A stretch of DNA of 64,000 nucleotides from Arachis hypogaea (GCF_003086295.3 NC_092051.1:74587772-74651771); one strand, 5' to 3'. Shown: positions 35,165-46,171, counted from the stretch's first letter. Notes: a model not told the origin generated them from the letters alone. A program made the numbers and translations.

Positions 35165-36245
35165 TGAAAATAAAATAGGATAAAAAGAAGAGAATATACT
35201 ATAAACTCCAAAATATCAATGAAACTTAGCTCCAATTAAATGAGCGGGACTAGTAGCTTTTTGCCTCTGAACAGTTTTGGCATCTCACTTAATCCATTGA
35301 AGTTCAGAATGATTGGCATCAATAGGAACTTAGAATTTAGATAGTGTTATTGATTCTCCTAGTTTAGTATGTTGATTCTTGAACACAGCTACTTTATGAG
35401 TCTTGGCCGTGGCCCTAAGCACTTTGTTTTCCAGTATTACCACCGGATACATAAATGCCACAGACACATAACTGGGTGAACCTTTTCAGATTGTGACTCA
35501 GCTTTGCTAGAGTCCCCAGTTAGAGGTGTCCAGGGTTCTTAAGCACACTCTTCTTTTTGCTTTGGACCTCGACTTTAACCGTTCAGTCTCATGTTTTCAC
35601 TTGACACCTTCACGCCACAAGCACATGGTTAGGGACAGCTTGGTTTAGCCGCTTAGGCCAGGATTTCATTCCTTTGGGCCCTCCTATCTACTGATGCTCA
35701 AAGCCTTGGATCCTTTTTATTACCCTTGCCTTTTGGTTTTAAGGGCTATTGGCTTTTTCTTCTTGCTTTTTTTTTCTTTTTCTTTCTTTTTTTCGCCTTC
35801 TTTTTTTTTCGCAAGGTTTTCTCTATTCACTGCTTTTTCTTGCTTCAAGAATCATTTTTATGATTTTTCAGATCATCAAATAACATTTCTCCTTTTTCAT
35901 CATTCTTTCAAGAGCCAACAATTTTAACATTCATAAACAACAAATTCAAAAGACATATGCACTATTCAAGCATTCATTTAGAAAATAAAAAGTATTGTCA
36001 CCACATCAAAATAATTAAACTAATTTCAAGGATGAATTTAAAATTCATATACTTCTTGTTCTTTTGTAATTAAAGCATTTTTCATTTAAAATAGGTGATG
36101 GATTCATAGGACATTCATAGCTTTAAGACATAGACACTTAAACACTAATGATCATGTAGTAAAGACACAAACATAAATAAAACATAAGGCTCAAAAACCA
36201 AAAAACAGGAAAATAAGAACAAGGAGATTAAGGAACGAGTCCACC
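35165..36245 (-). other. TE9 3' untranslated region
   Basis: Homologous to TE4 5146-6182 and to the left edge of the window. It has a T/C-rich tract at 35755-35850. No gene. Confidence 0.65.
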
Positions 36246-37397
36246 TTAGTGAGGGTGGCATCTTCCTCTTCTTGAAGAACCAATGGTGCTCTTGAGCTCC
36301 TCTATGTCTCTTCTTTGTCTTTGTTGCTCCTCCCTCATAGCTCTTTGATCTTCTCTAATCTCATGGAGAATGATGGAGTGCTCTTGGTGTTCCATCCTTA
36401 GTTGTCCCATGTTGGAACTTAATTCTCCTAGGGAGGTATTGATTTGCTCCCAATAGTTTTGTGGAGGGAAGTGCATCCCTTGAGGCATCTCAGGGATTTC
36501 ATGGTGAGGAATTTTCTCATGATCTTGTTGAGGTCCATGATCTTTTGTTTGCTCCATCCTTTTCTTAGTGATGGGCTTGTCCTCATCAATGAGGATATCT
36601 CCCTCTATGTCAATTCCAGCCGAATTGCAGAGGTGGCAAATGAGGTGAGGAAAGGCTAACCTTGCCAAAGTGGAGGACTTGTCAGCCACCTTGTAGAGTT
36701 CTTGAGGTATAACCTCGTGAACTTCCACTTCCTCCCCAATCATGATACTATGGATCATGATGGCCCGGTCTACAGTAACTTCAGACTGGTTGCTAGTAGG
36801 AATAATTGAGCGTTGAATGAACTCCAATCATCCTCTAGCTACAGGCTTAAGGTCCGGTCTTCTCAACTGAACCGGCTTGCCTCTTGAGTCAACTTTCCAT
36901 TGAGCTCCTTCCACACATATGTCCATGAGGACTTGGTCCAACCTTTGATCAAAGTTGACCCTTCTAATGTAGGGGCGTGCATTTTCTTGCATCATTGGCA
37001 TGTTGAATGCCAACCTTACATTTTCCGGACTGAAATCTAAGTATTTCCCCCGAAGCATTGTAAGCCAATTCTTTGGATTTGGGTTCATACTTTGATCATG
37101 GTTCCTAGTGATCCATGCGTTTTCATAGAACTCCTGAGCCATTAAGATCCCGACTTGTTGAATATGATTAGAGAGAACTTCCCATCCTCTTCTTCTAATC
37201 TCTTGTCGGATCTCTGAAAATTCGCTCTTTTTGAGCTTAAAAGGGACCTCAGGGATCATCTTCTTCTTGGCCACAACTTCATAGAAGTGGTCTTGATGGA
37301 CCTTTGAGATGAATCTCTCCATCTTTCATGACTCAGAGGTGGAAGCAATTGCCTTTCCTTTCCTCTTTCTTGAGGTTTCTCTGGCCTTAGGTGCCAT
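36246..37397 (-). pseudogene. TE9 ORF3, putative plant transposon protein
   Basis: One frame of 384 codons from MAPKARETSRKRKGKA to 36246. It is interrupted only by two TGA codons where Trp is expected (near 37325 and at 36828-36830). The core has LRRPDLKPVARG, RSIIPTSNQSEVTVDRAIMI, MIGEEVEVHEVI and ARLAFPHLICHLCNSAGI, matching TE4 and TE6 ORF3. The last 90 residues (LGELSSNMGQLRMEHQEHS, EIREDQRAMREEQQRQRR) are a strong coiled-coil candidate. It is less damaged than gag and is kept although pol is gone. No membrane segment. Role unknown; a structural or RNA-binding role is conceivable but untested. Confidence 0.75.
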
Positions 37398-37451
37398 TAA
37401 TAGTTATGAAAAAATAAAAAGCAATGCCTTTACCACACCAAACTTAAAAGG

Positions 37452-37471
37452 TTTGCTCGTCCTCGAGCAAA
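37452..37471 (-). promoter_or_regulatory. AGGA hairpin before TE9 ORF3
   Basis: On the element strand TTTGCTCG-AGGA-CGAGCAAA, a perfect 8-bp stem. Compared with TE4 (TTTGCTTG/CAAGCAAA) both sides of one pair have changed together. A TTTTAAGTTTGGTGTG box follows; ORF3 starts 54 nt after the stem. Confidence 0.72.
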
Positions 37472-37837
37472 AGAAGAAAGAAAGTAGTAGAAGAAGAAGA
37501 AAATGGAGGAGAAGGAGGGAGAAGGTGTATTCGGCCAAGGGGGAGAAGTGGTGGTTGTAATGTGTGAAAATGGAGTAGTGTTGAGGGGTTTATATACGGG
37601 TGGGGAGGAGGGTAGGTTTCGGCCATTAGGGTTGGGTTTGGGAGGAAAAAGAATTTGAATTTTGGAGGCAGGTGGGGTTTATGGGGAATAGTGGATGGAT
37701 GTGAGTGGTTAAGGGTATTTAGGGAAGAGGTACGGAGGTAATTGGTGATGGGTATTTGGGGAAGAGAGGTGGGGTAGGTGGGGATCCTGTGGGGTCCACA
37801 GATCCTGTGGGGTCAAGGACTTAGCATCCCTGCTCTA
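37472..37837 (-). other. G-rich spacer in TE9
   Basis: Purine and G/T-rich on the plus strand (GGTGGGG, GGGGAAGAG words). No gene. It corresponds to the TE4 spacer 7390-7907. Confidence 0.55.
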
Positions 37838-38068
37838 ATTAGGCGTGCAAAACGCCCTTAGAATGCATGTCTGGCATTAAACGCCAGCTTGCTATTTGTT
37901 TCTGGCATTTAATGCCAGCCTTTCTCCCATTCTTCGCATTAAACGCCAATTCCATGCTCTGTTATGGCATTAAACGCCAGTCTGGTGCTTGTTTCTGGCG
38001 TTTAACGATGCTTCTTTCTGGCGTTAAACACCAGTTTGATGCTTCTTACTGGCGTTTAAATGCCAGTA
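37838..38068. repeat. GGCGTT/AACGCC palindrome array in TE9
   Basis: About seven degenerate units such as TGGCATTAAACGCCA and TGGCGTTTAAACGCC-like palindromes with CTTGTTT or CTTCTT linkers, at the same place relative to the post-ORF hairpin as the TE4 array. Confidence 0.8.
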
Positions 38069-38211
38069 AGCTCTTCCTCCAGGGTGAGCTGTTTTTAATG
38101 CTATTTTTCATTCTGTTTTTGATTCTTCAATAGTTTTTGTGACCTTACATGATCATCAACCTAAAAAAACATAAAATAGCAATAGAAAATAAATAGATAT
38201 AATTAAATAAC

Positions 38212-38229
38212 ATTGGGTTGCCTCCCAAC
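38212..38229 (-). other. Post-ORF hairpin of TE9
   Basis: On the element strand GTTGGG-AGGCAA-CCCAAT; five perfect pairs plus an outer G-U. It is preceded by AAAGAAGCGCT and lies 48 nt after the gag-protease stop, nearly the spacing seen after complete pol in TE4 and TE6. A similar inverted repeat, GTTGGGAGGTCCCAAC, lies at 38298-38313. Confidence 0.7.
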
Positions 38230-38277
38230 AAGCGCTTCTTTAAAGTCAATAGCTTGACAATGAGCTCTCATGGAGCC

Positions 38278-40542
38278 TCACAGATGTTCAGAGCATTGTT
38301 GGGACCTCCCAACACCAATCTTAGAATTTGACTGTGGGTGCTTTGGTTGACTCTGTAGTGAGAGAAGCTTTTCATGCTTCATCTCCATGGTTACAGAAGG
38401 AGATCCTTGAGTTTTAAACACAAGTTTGTCGTCATTCAGTTGAAGGACTAATTCTCCTCTGTCCACATCAATCACAGCTTTTGTTGTGGCTAGGAAGGGT
38501 CTTCCAAGGATGATGGATTCATCCTCATCCTTCCCAGTGTCTAGGATTATAAAATCAGCAGGGATGTAAAGGCCTTCAACCTTTACTAGCACGTCCTCTA
38601 CTTGTCCATAAGCCAGTTTTTTTGAGTTGTCTGCCATCTCTAATGAGATTCTGGCAGCTTATACCTCAAAGATCCCAAGTTTCTCCATTACAGAGAGTGG
38701 CATAAGGTTAATGCCTGACCCTAGGTCACACAGAGCCTTCTCAAAGGTCATGGTGCCTATGGTACATGGTATTAAGAATTTACCAGGATCCTGTTTCTTT
38801 TGAGGTAATTTCTGCCTATCCAATGCATTCAGTTCATTGGTGAGCAAGGGAGGTTAATCTTCCCAAGTCTCATTACCAAATAATTTGGCATTCAGCTTCA
38901 TGATTGCACCAACGTACTTAGCAACTTTCTCTTCAGTAATGTCTTCATCCTCTTCAGAGGAAAAATACTCATCAGAGCTCATGAAGGGCAGAAGCAGGTT
39001 GAATGGAACCTCTATGGTCTCTGTATGAGCCTCAGATTCCTTCAGGTCCTCATTGAGGAACCCTCTAGTGTTCAGAGGACGTCCCATGAGGTCTACCTCA
39101 TTGGGATTCACGTCCCCCTCCTCCCTTGTAGGTTCGGCCATGATGGTCAAATCAATGGCCTTGCACTCTCTCTTTGGATTTTCTTCTGTATTGCTTGGGA
39201 GAGTACTAGGAGGAGTTTCAGTGACTCTTTTACTCAGCTGGCCCACTTGTGCCTCCAAATTTCTAATGGAGGACCTTGTTTCATTCATGAAACTTAGAGT
39301 GGCCTTAGATAGATCAGAGACTATATTTGCTAAGCTAGATGAATTCTGCTCAGAATTCTCTGTCTGTTGGTGAGTGGATGATGGAAAAGGCTTGCTATTG
39401 CTAAACCTGTTTCTTCCACCATTATTAAAGCCTTGTTGAGGCTTTTGTTGATCCTTCCATGAGAAATTTGGATGATTTCTCCATGAGGTATTGTAGGTGT
39501 TTCCATAGGGTTCACCCATGTAATTCACCTCTGCTATTGCAGGGTTCTCAGGATCATAAGCTTCTTCTTCAGAAGATGCTTCTTCAGTACTGTTGGATGC
39601 AGCTTGCAATCCATTCAGACTCTGACAAATCATATTGACTTACTGAGTCAATATTTTGTTCTGAGCCAATATGGCATTCAGAGTATCAATTTCAAGAACT
39701 CCCTTCCTCTAAGGCGTCCCATTACTCACAGGATTCCTTTCAGAAGTGTACATGAACTGGTTATTTACAACCATGTCAATGAGTTCCTGAGCTTCTGCAG
39801 GCGTTTTCTTTAGGTGAATGGATCCACCTGCAGAATGGTCCAATGACATCTTTAATAATTCAGACAGACCATCATAGAATATATCCAGGATGGTCCATTC
39901 TAAAAGCATGTTAGAAGGACACTTTTTGGTCAGTTTCTTGTATCTCTCCCAAGCTTCATAGAGGGATTCACCTTCTTTCTGTTTGAGGGTTTAAACATCC
40001 ACTCTAAGCTTGCTAAGCTTTTGAGGAGGAAAGAACTTGGCTAAGAAAGCCGTGACCAGCTTATCACAAGAGTTCAGGCTATCTTTAGATTGAGAGTCCA
40101 ACCATATTCTAGCTCTGTCTCTTACAGCAAACGGGAAAAGCATAAGCCTGTAGACCTCAGGATCAAACCCATTGGTCTTAACAGTATCACAGATTTGCAA
40201 GAATTCAGTTAAGAACTGAAAAGGATCTTCTGATGGAAGTCCATGAAACTTGCAATTCTGTTGCATCAGAGAAACTAATTGAGGCTTTAGCTCAAAATTG
40301 TTTGCTCCAATGGCAGGGATTGAGATGCTTCTTCCATGTAAGTTGGAATTTGGTGCAGTAAAGTCACCAAGCATCTTCCTTGCATTGTTGTTGGGTTCGG
40401 CCATGTCTCCTTCTTTTTCAAAAATTTCAGTAAAGTCCTCTTCAGAGCGTTGTGTTTTAGCTTCCCTTAGCTTCCTCTGCAGAGTCCTTTCAAGTTCAGG
40501 ATCAACTTCAACAAGAATGTTCTTATCCTTGTTCCTACTCAT
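38278..40542 (-). pseudogene. TE9 gag-protease
   Basis: One frame of 755 codons with no frameshift, starting MSRNKDKNILVEVDPELE. The gag domain has FELKPQLVSLMQQNCKFHG, LMLFPFAVRDRARIWLDSQS and LEWTILDIFYDGL. A Glu/Ser-rich middle follows, then an aspartic-protease domain with LCDLGSGINL where TE4 has DLGASIN, and IILGRPFLAT. Five premature stops (39991, 39709, 39640, 38854, 38659) are TAA or TAG and can each be read as C-to-T changes in CAA or CAG. The frame ends at 38278 just after the protease; RT never begins. The open frame apart from stops suggests the pol-less form was itself a mobile lineage. Confidence 0.88.
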
Positions 40543-42072
40543 ATGAAAAAGAAAAGAACAGAAAAGAAAAGATGGAATTCTCTATGTCACAGTATAGAGA
40601 TTCCTTATGTGAGTATAAGAAGAGAAGAATAGAAGAAGGAAAAGATAAGAATTCGAACACAGAGGAGAAGAGTGGGTTCAAATTTTTTAGTAGAAGAGAA
40701 GTGTTAGTAGATAAATAAATAATTAGAAGGAGATGAGAGATGGAATAATTAGAAAATAAAATAAAATAAAAATATTTTTGTTTTTAATTTAAAATTAAAG
40801 TTAAAATTCGAAATTTATGAAGAGAAATAAAATTAAATTAAAATTTAAATCAATTAGTTAATTAAAAAGGAATTTTGAAAAAGAAGTTAGTGATTTTCGA
40901 AAATTAGAGAGAGAGAATTAGTTCGGTGGATTTGAAAAAGATAAGAATCAAACAAGATAAGATTAATTGACAAAAAGATTTGAAAATCAATTTTGAAAAG
41001 ATAAGAAGTTAGATAAGAAGTTAGAAAAGATTTTGAAATTGTTTTTGAAAAAGATATGATTGAAATTTATTTTGAAAAAGATTTGAAAAAGAAATTTAAA
41101 AAGATTTGATTTTGAAAATTAAAGTTGATTACTTCACTAACAAGAAACAAAAAGATATGATTTTAAAAATTAAAGATTGAACCTTTCTTAATAGGCAAGT
41201 AACAACTTGAAATTTTTGAATCAAAATATTAAATGTTAGTAATAAATTCGAAAATATGAAGTAAAAATAAGAAAAAGGTTTTGAAAATTAATTTTAAAAA
41301 TTTTTGAAAATATAAAAAATTGAAAAAGATTTGATTTTTAAAAAAGATTTGAAAAGGTATAACTTTTAAATTGAAATTTTGACTTGATTAGCAAGAAACA
41401 ACTAAATTTTGAAACTTTTTGACTAAATCAAACCAAAATTTCGAAACTTATGAGAAGAAAAAGAGAAAGATCTTTTTTTTATTTTTAAATTTTTAATGAT
41501 GAAAGAGAAAAACACAAAGTTGACACAAAACATTGAAATTATGAATCAAAACAACTAATGCATGCAAAAACACTTTGAATGTCAAGATAAACACCAAGAA
41601 CACTTTGAAGATAAAGATGAACATCAAGACTTATTTTTGAAAATTTTTAAGAAAAGAAAAACATGCAAGACACCAAACTTTAGACACTAACAAATTGAAA
41701 ATGCATATGAAAAACAAGAAAAGACACAAAACAAGAAAAATTAAAGATCAAACATAGAAAATCATCAAGAACAACTTGAAGATCACGAAGAACACATGCG
41801 TGAATTTTCAAAAATTTTAAGAAAAATTAAAAAGATGCAATTGACACCAAACTTACAAATTGACACTAGACTCAAACAAGAAACAAAAAATTTTTGGTTT
41901 TTATGATTTTATAAGAATTTTTTGGTTTTTTCAAAAATTATTTTGGGAAAAACGAAAAAGAAGAAATTTTTTTTATTAATTTCAAAAATAAGAAATAAAA
42001 AAGCTTAAAAATAAAATAAAATTACCTAATCTGAGCAACAAGATGAACCGTCAGTTGTCCAACCTCGAACAA
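40543..42072 (-). other. TE9 5' leader
   Basis: About 1.5 kb of A-rich untranslated leader (plus strand) with many TTGAAAAAGAT words and two AAGTTTGGTGT-type boxes (near 41671 and 41845). No gene. Confidence 0.65.
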
Positions 42073-42090
42073 TCCCCGGCAACGGCGCCA
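42073..42090 (-). other. TE9 primer binding site
   Basis: TGGCGCCGTTGCCGGGGA on the element strand, 6 nt from the LTR; a full tRNA-Asp-type site. Confidence 0.88.
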
Positions 42091-42096
42091 AAAACT

Positions 42097-43775
42097 TGGT
42101 GCACGAAATTGTGATCGTTCTTTCCTTGGTAACGGCGCTAAATACTTAATACGCACATTCTTAATCTTAGTTCTTCTTCACAATCTCGCACAACTAACCA
42201 GCAAGTGCACTGGGTCGTCCAAGTAATAAACCTTACGTGAGTAATGGTCGATCCCACGGAGATTGTTGGCTTGAAGCAAGCTATGGTCACCTTGTAAATC
42301 TCAGTCAGGCAGATTTAAATGGTTATAGAGTTTTAATAATTAAAATATAAATAAAACATATGATAGGATAGAGATACTTATGTAATTCATTGGTGAGAAT
42401 TTCAGATAAGCGTATGGAGATGCTTAGTTCCTTCTGAATCTCTACTTTCCTACTGCCTTCATCCAATCCTTCATACTCCTTTCCATGGAAAGCTGTATGT
42501 TGCGCATCACCGTTGTCAATGGCTACATCCCGTCTTCTCAGTGAAAATGGTCCAAAATGTGCTGTCATCGCACGGCTAATCATCTGTCGGTTCTCGATCA
42601 TACTGGAATAGGATTCAGTAATCCTTTTGCGTCTGTCACTACGCCCAGCACTCGCGAGTTTGAAGCTCGTCACAGCCATCCCTTCCCAGATCCTACTCAG
42701 AATACCATAGACAAGGTTTATACTTTCCGGATCTCAAGAATGGCCACCAATAATTCTAGCCTATACCACAAAGACTCTGATCGTAGATCAGGAGGCTAAG
42801 AGATATGCATTCAAGCTTGTTTGCATGTAGAACGGAAGTGTTTGTCAGGCACGTGTTCATAAGTGAGAATGATGACGAGCGTAACATAATCATCACATTC
42901 ATCATGTTCTTGTGTGCGAATGAATATCTTAGAGAAGAAATAGGCTTGAATTGAATAGAAAAACAACAGTACTTTGCATTAATTCATGAGGAACAGCAGA
43001 GCTCCACACCTTAATCTATGGTGTGTAGAAACTCTACCATTGAAAATACATAAGAACAAGGTCCAGGCATGGCCGAATGGCCAGCACCCTAAACGTGATC
43101 AAGAGATCAAAAGTGATACAAGGATAATCTCAAAAGTGACAAAGATCCCTAACACAATATTAAAAAGTTCTATTTATACTAAACTAGTTACTAGGGTTAC
43201 AGAAATAAGTAAATGATGCAGAAATCCACTTCCTGGCCCACTTGGTGTGTGCTTGGGCTGAGCGTTGAAGCTTTCACGTGTAGAGGTCTTCCTTGGAGTT
43301 GAACGCCGGTTTGTAGCTTGTTTCTGGCGTTTAACTCTGTTTTGCAACTTGTTTCTGGCGTTTAACGCCAGAATAGGGCAGAATGCTGGCGTTAAATGCC
43401 AGTTTGCATCGTCTACTAGGGCAAAGCATGGACTATTTGATATTACAGGAAAGCACTGGCTGTCTACTTTCCAACGCAATTAAGAGCGCACCATTTGGAC
43501 TCATGTAGCTCCAGAAAATCCACTTTGAGTGTAGGGAGGTCAGAATCCAACAGCATCTGCTGTCCTTCTTCAGCCTCTGAATCTGATTTTTGCTCAAGTC
43601 CCTTAATTTCAGCCAGAAAATACCTGAAATCACAGAAAAACACACAAACTCATAGTAAAGTCCAGAAATGTGATTTTTATTTAAAAACTAATAAAAATAT
43701 ATTAAAAACTCACTAAATCATACTAAAAACTATGTAAAAACAATGCTAAAAAGCGTATAAATTATCCGCTCATCA
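42097..43775 (-). mobile_element. TE9 5' LTR
   Basis: 1679 bp, TGGTGCACGA to CCGCTCATCA on the plus strand, ending at the CACGT target copy. Palindrome units lie near 43300-43405. Confidence 0.92.
43171..43179 (-). promoter_or_regulatory. TATA box of TE9 5' LTR
   Basis: TATAAATAG on the element strand, about 600 bp into the LTR. The 3' LTR has the same box at 34519-34527. Probable core promoter of the element RNA. Confidence 0.6.
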
Positions 43776-43929
43776 CACGTCAAGCCAAGCTAATGAGCTA
43801 GGCGTGGCACGCCACTCACACGCCGCGTACACGCCACTCGTATGCTTCAATTTAATGGTTTTTCTCTTTTGTTTTCAATCGTAATTTTCTTTTCCTTTTG
43901 TAATTTTTCATTTTCTAGAATAGGAGTAG

Positions 43930-43938
43930 TATAAATAC
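43930..43938 (+). promoter_or_regulatory. TATA box of TE6 LTR
   Basis: TATAAATAC in the TE6 3' LTR, downstream of the palindrome array. Probable core promoter position for this family. Confidence 0.55.
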
Positions 43939-44904
43939 ACCTTGAAGAGTACTAAAAAGGGGTTGGTTGTTAGCTTGGGACTTTTACTTTTACACTTACT
44001 TTACTTCATCTTCTTCCATCTCTTGTACTTTTCTCTATGCTATGAGTAGCTAAACTCCCTCTCATTGGGGGAGGGAGCTCTGTTGTACTTGATGGATTAA
44101 TTGATAGTGAATTTCTTCTTCTCTTCATCTTTCTTTGATTTGCTAGAAGGAATTTCGTTCTTCATGCTTAGTGTTCAATCATCTTGGAAAAGAGATTGAA
44201 TGTAAAATGGGTTTCATGGGAGCCTTCGAAAAGGAAACATGAAATCATGCTTGAAACCCCTTCTCGCATTGAGTATATCTGAGTTTTGGGATTGGATATT
44301 ATGACATAAAATCTACCCAATTACTTAGATTTATGAGGACGTGCAGTAAAATCAGGGACCAAGCCTATCTCTCTTCATGAGCAATTAGACCAAGGAATTG
44401 GCTGATTACCAAGATTTGAGAGATTGAATCACCAAGGAGTTGGGGTTCAATTAATCATGATTGCCAAGAGGCCAATGAGTTTCATGAGAGAAGATGAGAT
44501 GATCTGAATTTAGTCCAAAGAGAGCAACATCTCTCAACTTCAATGAATCTTCCCTATCCTTATCTTCCCTATTCTTTATAGCTTTCTTTAATTTTTGCTA
44601 TTAACCTATTCCCCATTTATAATTCAGTCATTTATATTTCTGCAATTTACTTTCATGTTCTTTACATTTCTACACTTTATTGCTTTCCTTTATTGTTAAG
44701 TCAATTATAATTCTGCTCTTTAGAATTCTGCACTCAACAATTCTTCTTGATTAGCTTGAATAAATCACCCAGTAACTAAAGTTGTTCAATCAATCAATCT
44801 CTATGGGATTCAACCTCACTCATTCTGAGTAATTAATTGATGATAATTTGGTATACTTGCCAAGAGGGGTTCATTATAGTGATGTAGTGAATTTCCAATC
44901 ATCA

Positions 44905-45027
44905 CTTGCTCAAACCGACAATCTCCGTGGGATCGACCCTCACTCACCTGAGGTATTACTTGGACTACCCAGTATACTTGCCGATCGATCTGTACAAAAT
45001 GTGTGGAGTCAGTTTCGTGAAATTGGA
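44905..45027 (+). mobile_element. TE10 LTR 3' end
   Basis: The end block of another LTR in plus orientation (GTGGGATCGACCCTCACTCA... to TTTCGTGAAATTGGA), with a U5 hairpin at 44938-44953. TE6 separates it from the rest of its LTR. No primer site follows; instead a reversed internal module begins at about 45030. I infer a solo LTR inserted in a minus-strand element. Confidence 0.55.
44938..44953 (+). other. U5 hairpin of TE10
   Basis: CCTCA-CTCACC-TGAGG, followed by TATTACTTGGACTACCC. Same hairpin as in TE13 and TE14. Confidence 0.55.
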
Positions 45028-45050
45028 CGACCTCCCCACACTTAAAATGT

Positions 45051-45068
45051 AGCACCGTCCTCAGTACT
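45051..45068 (-). promoter_or_regulatory. AGGA hairpin in TE11
   Basis: On the minus strand AGTACTG-AGGA-CGGTGCT; all seven pairs form, two of them G-U. The TTTTAAGTGTGGGGAGG box follows. Confidence 0.6.
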
Positions 45069-45380
45069 CAAGATCATGTGGAGTGGAAGTTGTTGTCACT
45101 GCGTCACCTCCACCGTCAGCTGGTGGGTCAAGTGATAGAGTGGCTGCAATAACGATGGTGGTGCTGAGAAAGAAAGAACTAAGTCAAAAAACAGCATATG
45201 AAGTGAACAGATAATGTAAATTTGAGTGGAAGCATACATGAGATTCAACAGGCAAACATAAGTAACTTCCAATCAAATTAAGTAATCTAAGATAGATGAC
45301 TTGCTTGTTTATCAAAGATAAAGAAAATTAAGGAGCGTTGTTACTATGCACGAAGAAAAAAAAATAGTTTAAGGTTTTGT

Positions 45381-45575
45381 TAGTTGAAAAGTAAAAGGAA
45401 AGTTAAAAGTTATGTGAGTAAAAAGAAAATAGTTAGTTGAAAAAGAAAAGAAAAGTTAAAAGTTTGTGAGTAAAAAGAAAAGAGTTAGTTGAAAAAGAAA
45501 ATAAAGGTTAAAAGTTATGTAAAGAAAAGAAAAGAGTTAGTTGAAAACAAAAAGAAAAGCAAAAGTTATGCGCTA
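45381..45575. repeat. Four-copy 52-bp tandem repeat
   Basis: Units starting TAGTTGAAAA at about 45381, 45434, 45486 and 45538, purine-rich with TTAAAAGTTATGTGAG-like middles. Probably slippage in the untranslated part of TE11. Confidence 0.7.
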
Positions 45576-45710
45576 GCAAAAAACGTCCCTTAATTCTGAA
45601 AATTCCAACAATTTCCAAAATAAGCAAGCCACGTTCAACTTCACAAAATAAAATATGGCTTATGCTTGAGTGAGTAATGCAATTATACGTGTAGGGCACT
45701 ATTCATACCA

Positions 45711-46171
45711 TGAGACGAGCTAGGCGAGACGGGCTAGATGAAGATTAAAACGACTGTCCTCTTTGTTGGTCGACACCGATCTCTTCCCAAAGAGCTCGGC
45801 CAAATTGCTATAAGGGCCCAAGTAGGCCCAAAGCAGAAGATCACAGCCCACTTAAAGGCGGTTGGCCAAAGATAAAGATCTCCTCCACAAAAAGATAAGA
45901 TAAGATAACAATCTTATTTCAAAGGAAGGTCACCCCACACTATTATAAATACACTAGAGCACCCAGGTATAACTCATACTCTGATTTTACACAAAAACCT
46001 GCCTAAAGCATGTGCTAACTTAAGCATCAGAGTCTCTTGTAGGTACCACCACCCTCCGGTGATCAAGGATCAGCAGCACCACCAGATCCAACAAGTCGGA
46101 CACGACAGCTTTGGCCACAATAACAGATCTCATCCGAGATCGTCCTTCAGTTTCAGGTAACCCTCAGAACA
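45711..46171 (+). mobile_element. TE12, short LTR of a different family
   Basis: About 460 bp of more GC-balanced sequence, starting near TGAGACGAGC and ending near CTCAGAACA, with a TATA box at 45944-45952. It resembles short LTRs of other gypsy lineages. I find no convincing target duplication, so the borders are approximate. Confidence 0.5.
45944..45952 (+). promoter_or_regulatory. TATA box of TE12
   Basis: TATAAATAC about 230 bp into the LTR, followed about 30 bp later by a CATACTCTGATTTTAC initiation-like region. Confidence 0.5.

Larger units (their letters stand above)
33463..43775 (-). mobile_element. TE9, element without RT and integrase
   Basis: 10.3 kb with two LTRs (1664 and 1679 bp), primer site, gag-protease, ORF3 and polypurine region, flanked by perfect target copies CACGT at 33458-33462 and 43776-43780. 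Between protease and the post-ORF hairpin there is no RT, RNase H or integrase at all. Movement would need enzymes from a relative such as a TE4-like element. LTRs differ by a few percent by eye. It is inserted in the TE6 3' LTR, in a palindrome unit. Confidence 0.93.
18908..44904 (+). mobile_element. TE6, large old Athila-type element
   Basis: Contains part of the 5' LTR, a primer site, gag, pol, ORF3 and a 3' LTR, with TE7, TE8 and TE9 nested inside. Removing the nested copies leaves about 12.5 kb in the window; the first part of the 5' LTR lies left of TE3, outside the window. The two LTR ends differ at many positions (several per 100 bp by eye) and all frames are broken, so TE6 is much older than TE4. 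Candidate right target copy is CTTGC at 44905-44909. Confidence 0.9.
30597..44904 (+). mobile_element. TE6 3' LTR, split by TE8 and TE9
   Basis: Starts TGATGACTTATATCATC (terminal hairpin GATGA/TCATC, 30598-30613) and ends CCAATCATCA. The LTR itself is about 2.3 kb (30597-31621, 33314-33462, 43781-44904). It carries the GCGTGGCACGC array and a TATA box at 43930. Confidence 0.88.

Noticed and set aside
45711..46171. Host gene promoter with TATA box
   Set aside because: No coding sequence follows; termini, size and promoter layout fit a short LTR better, although I could not find target copies.
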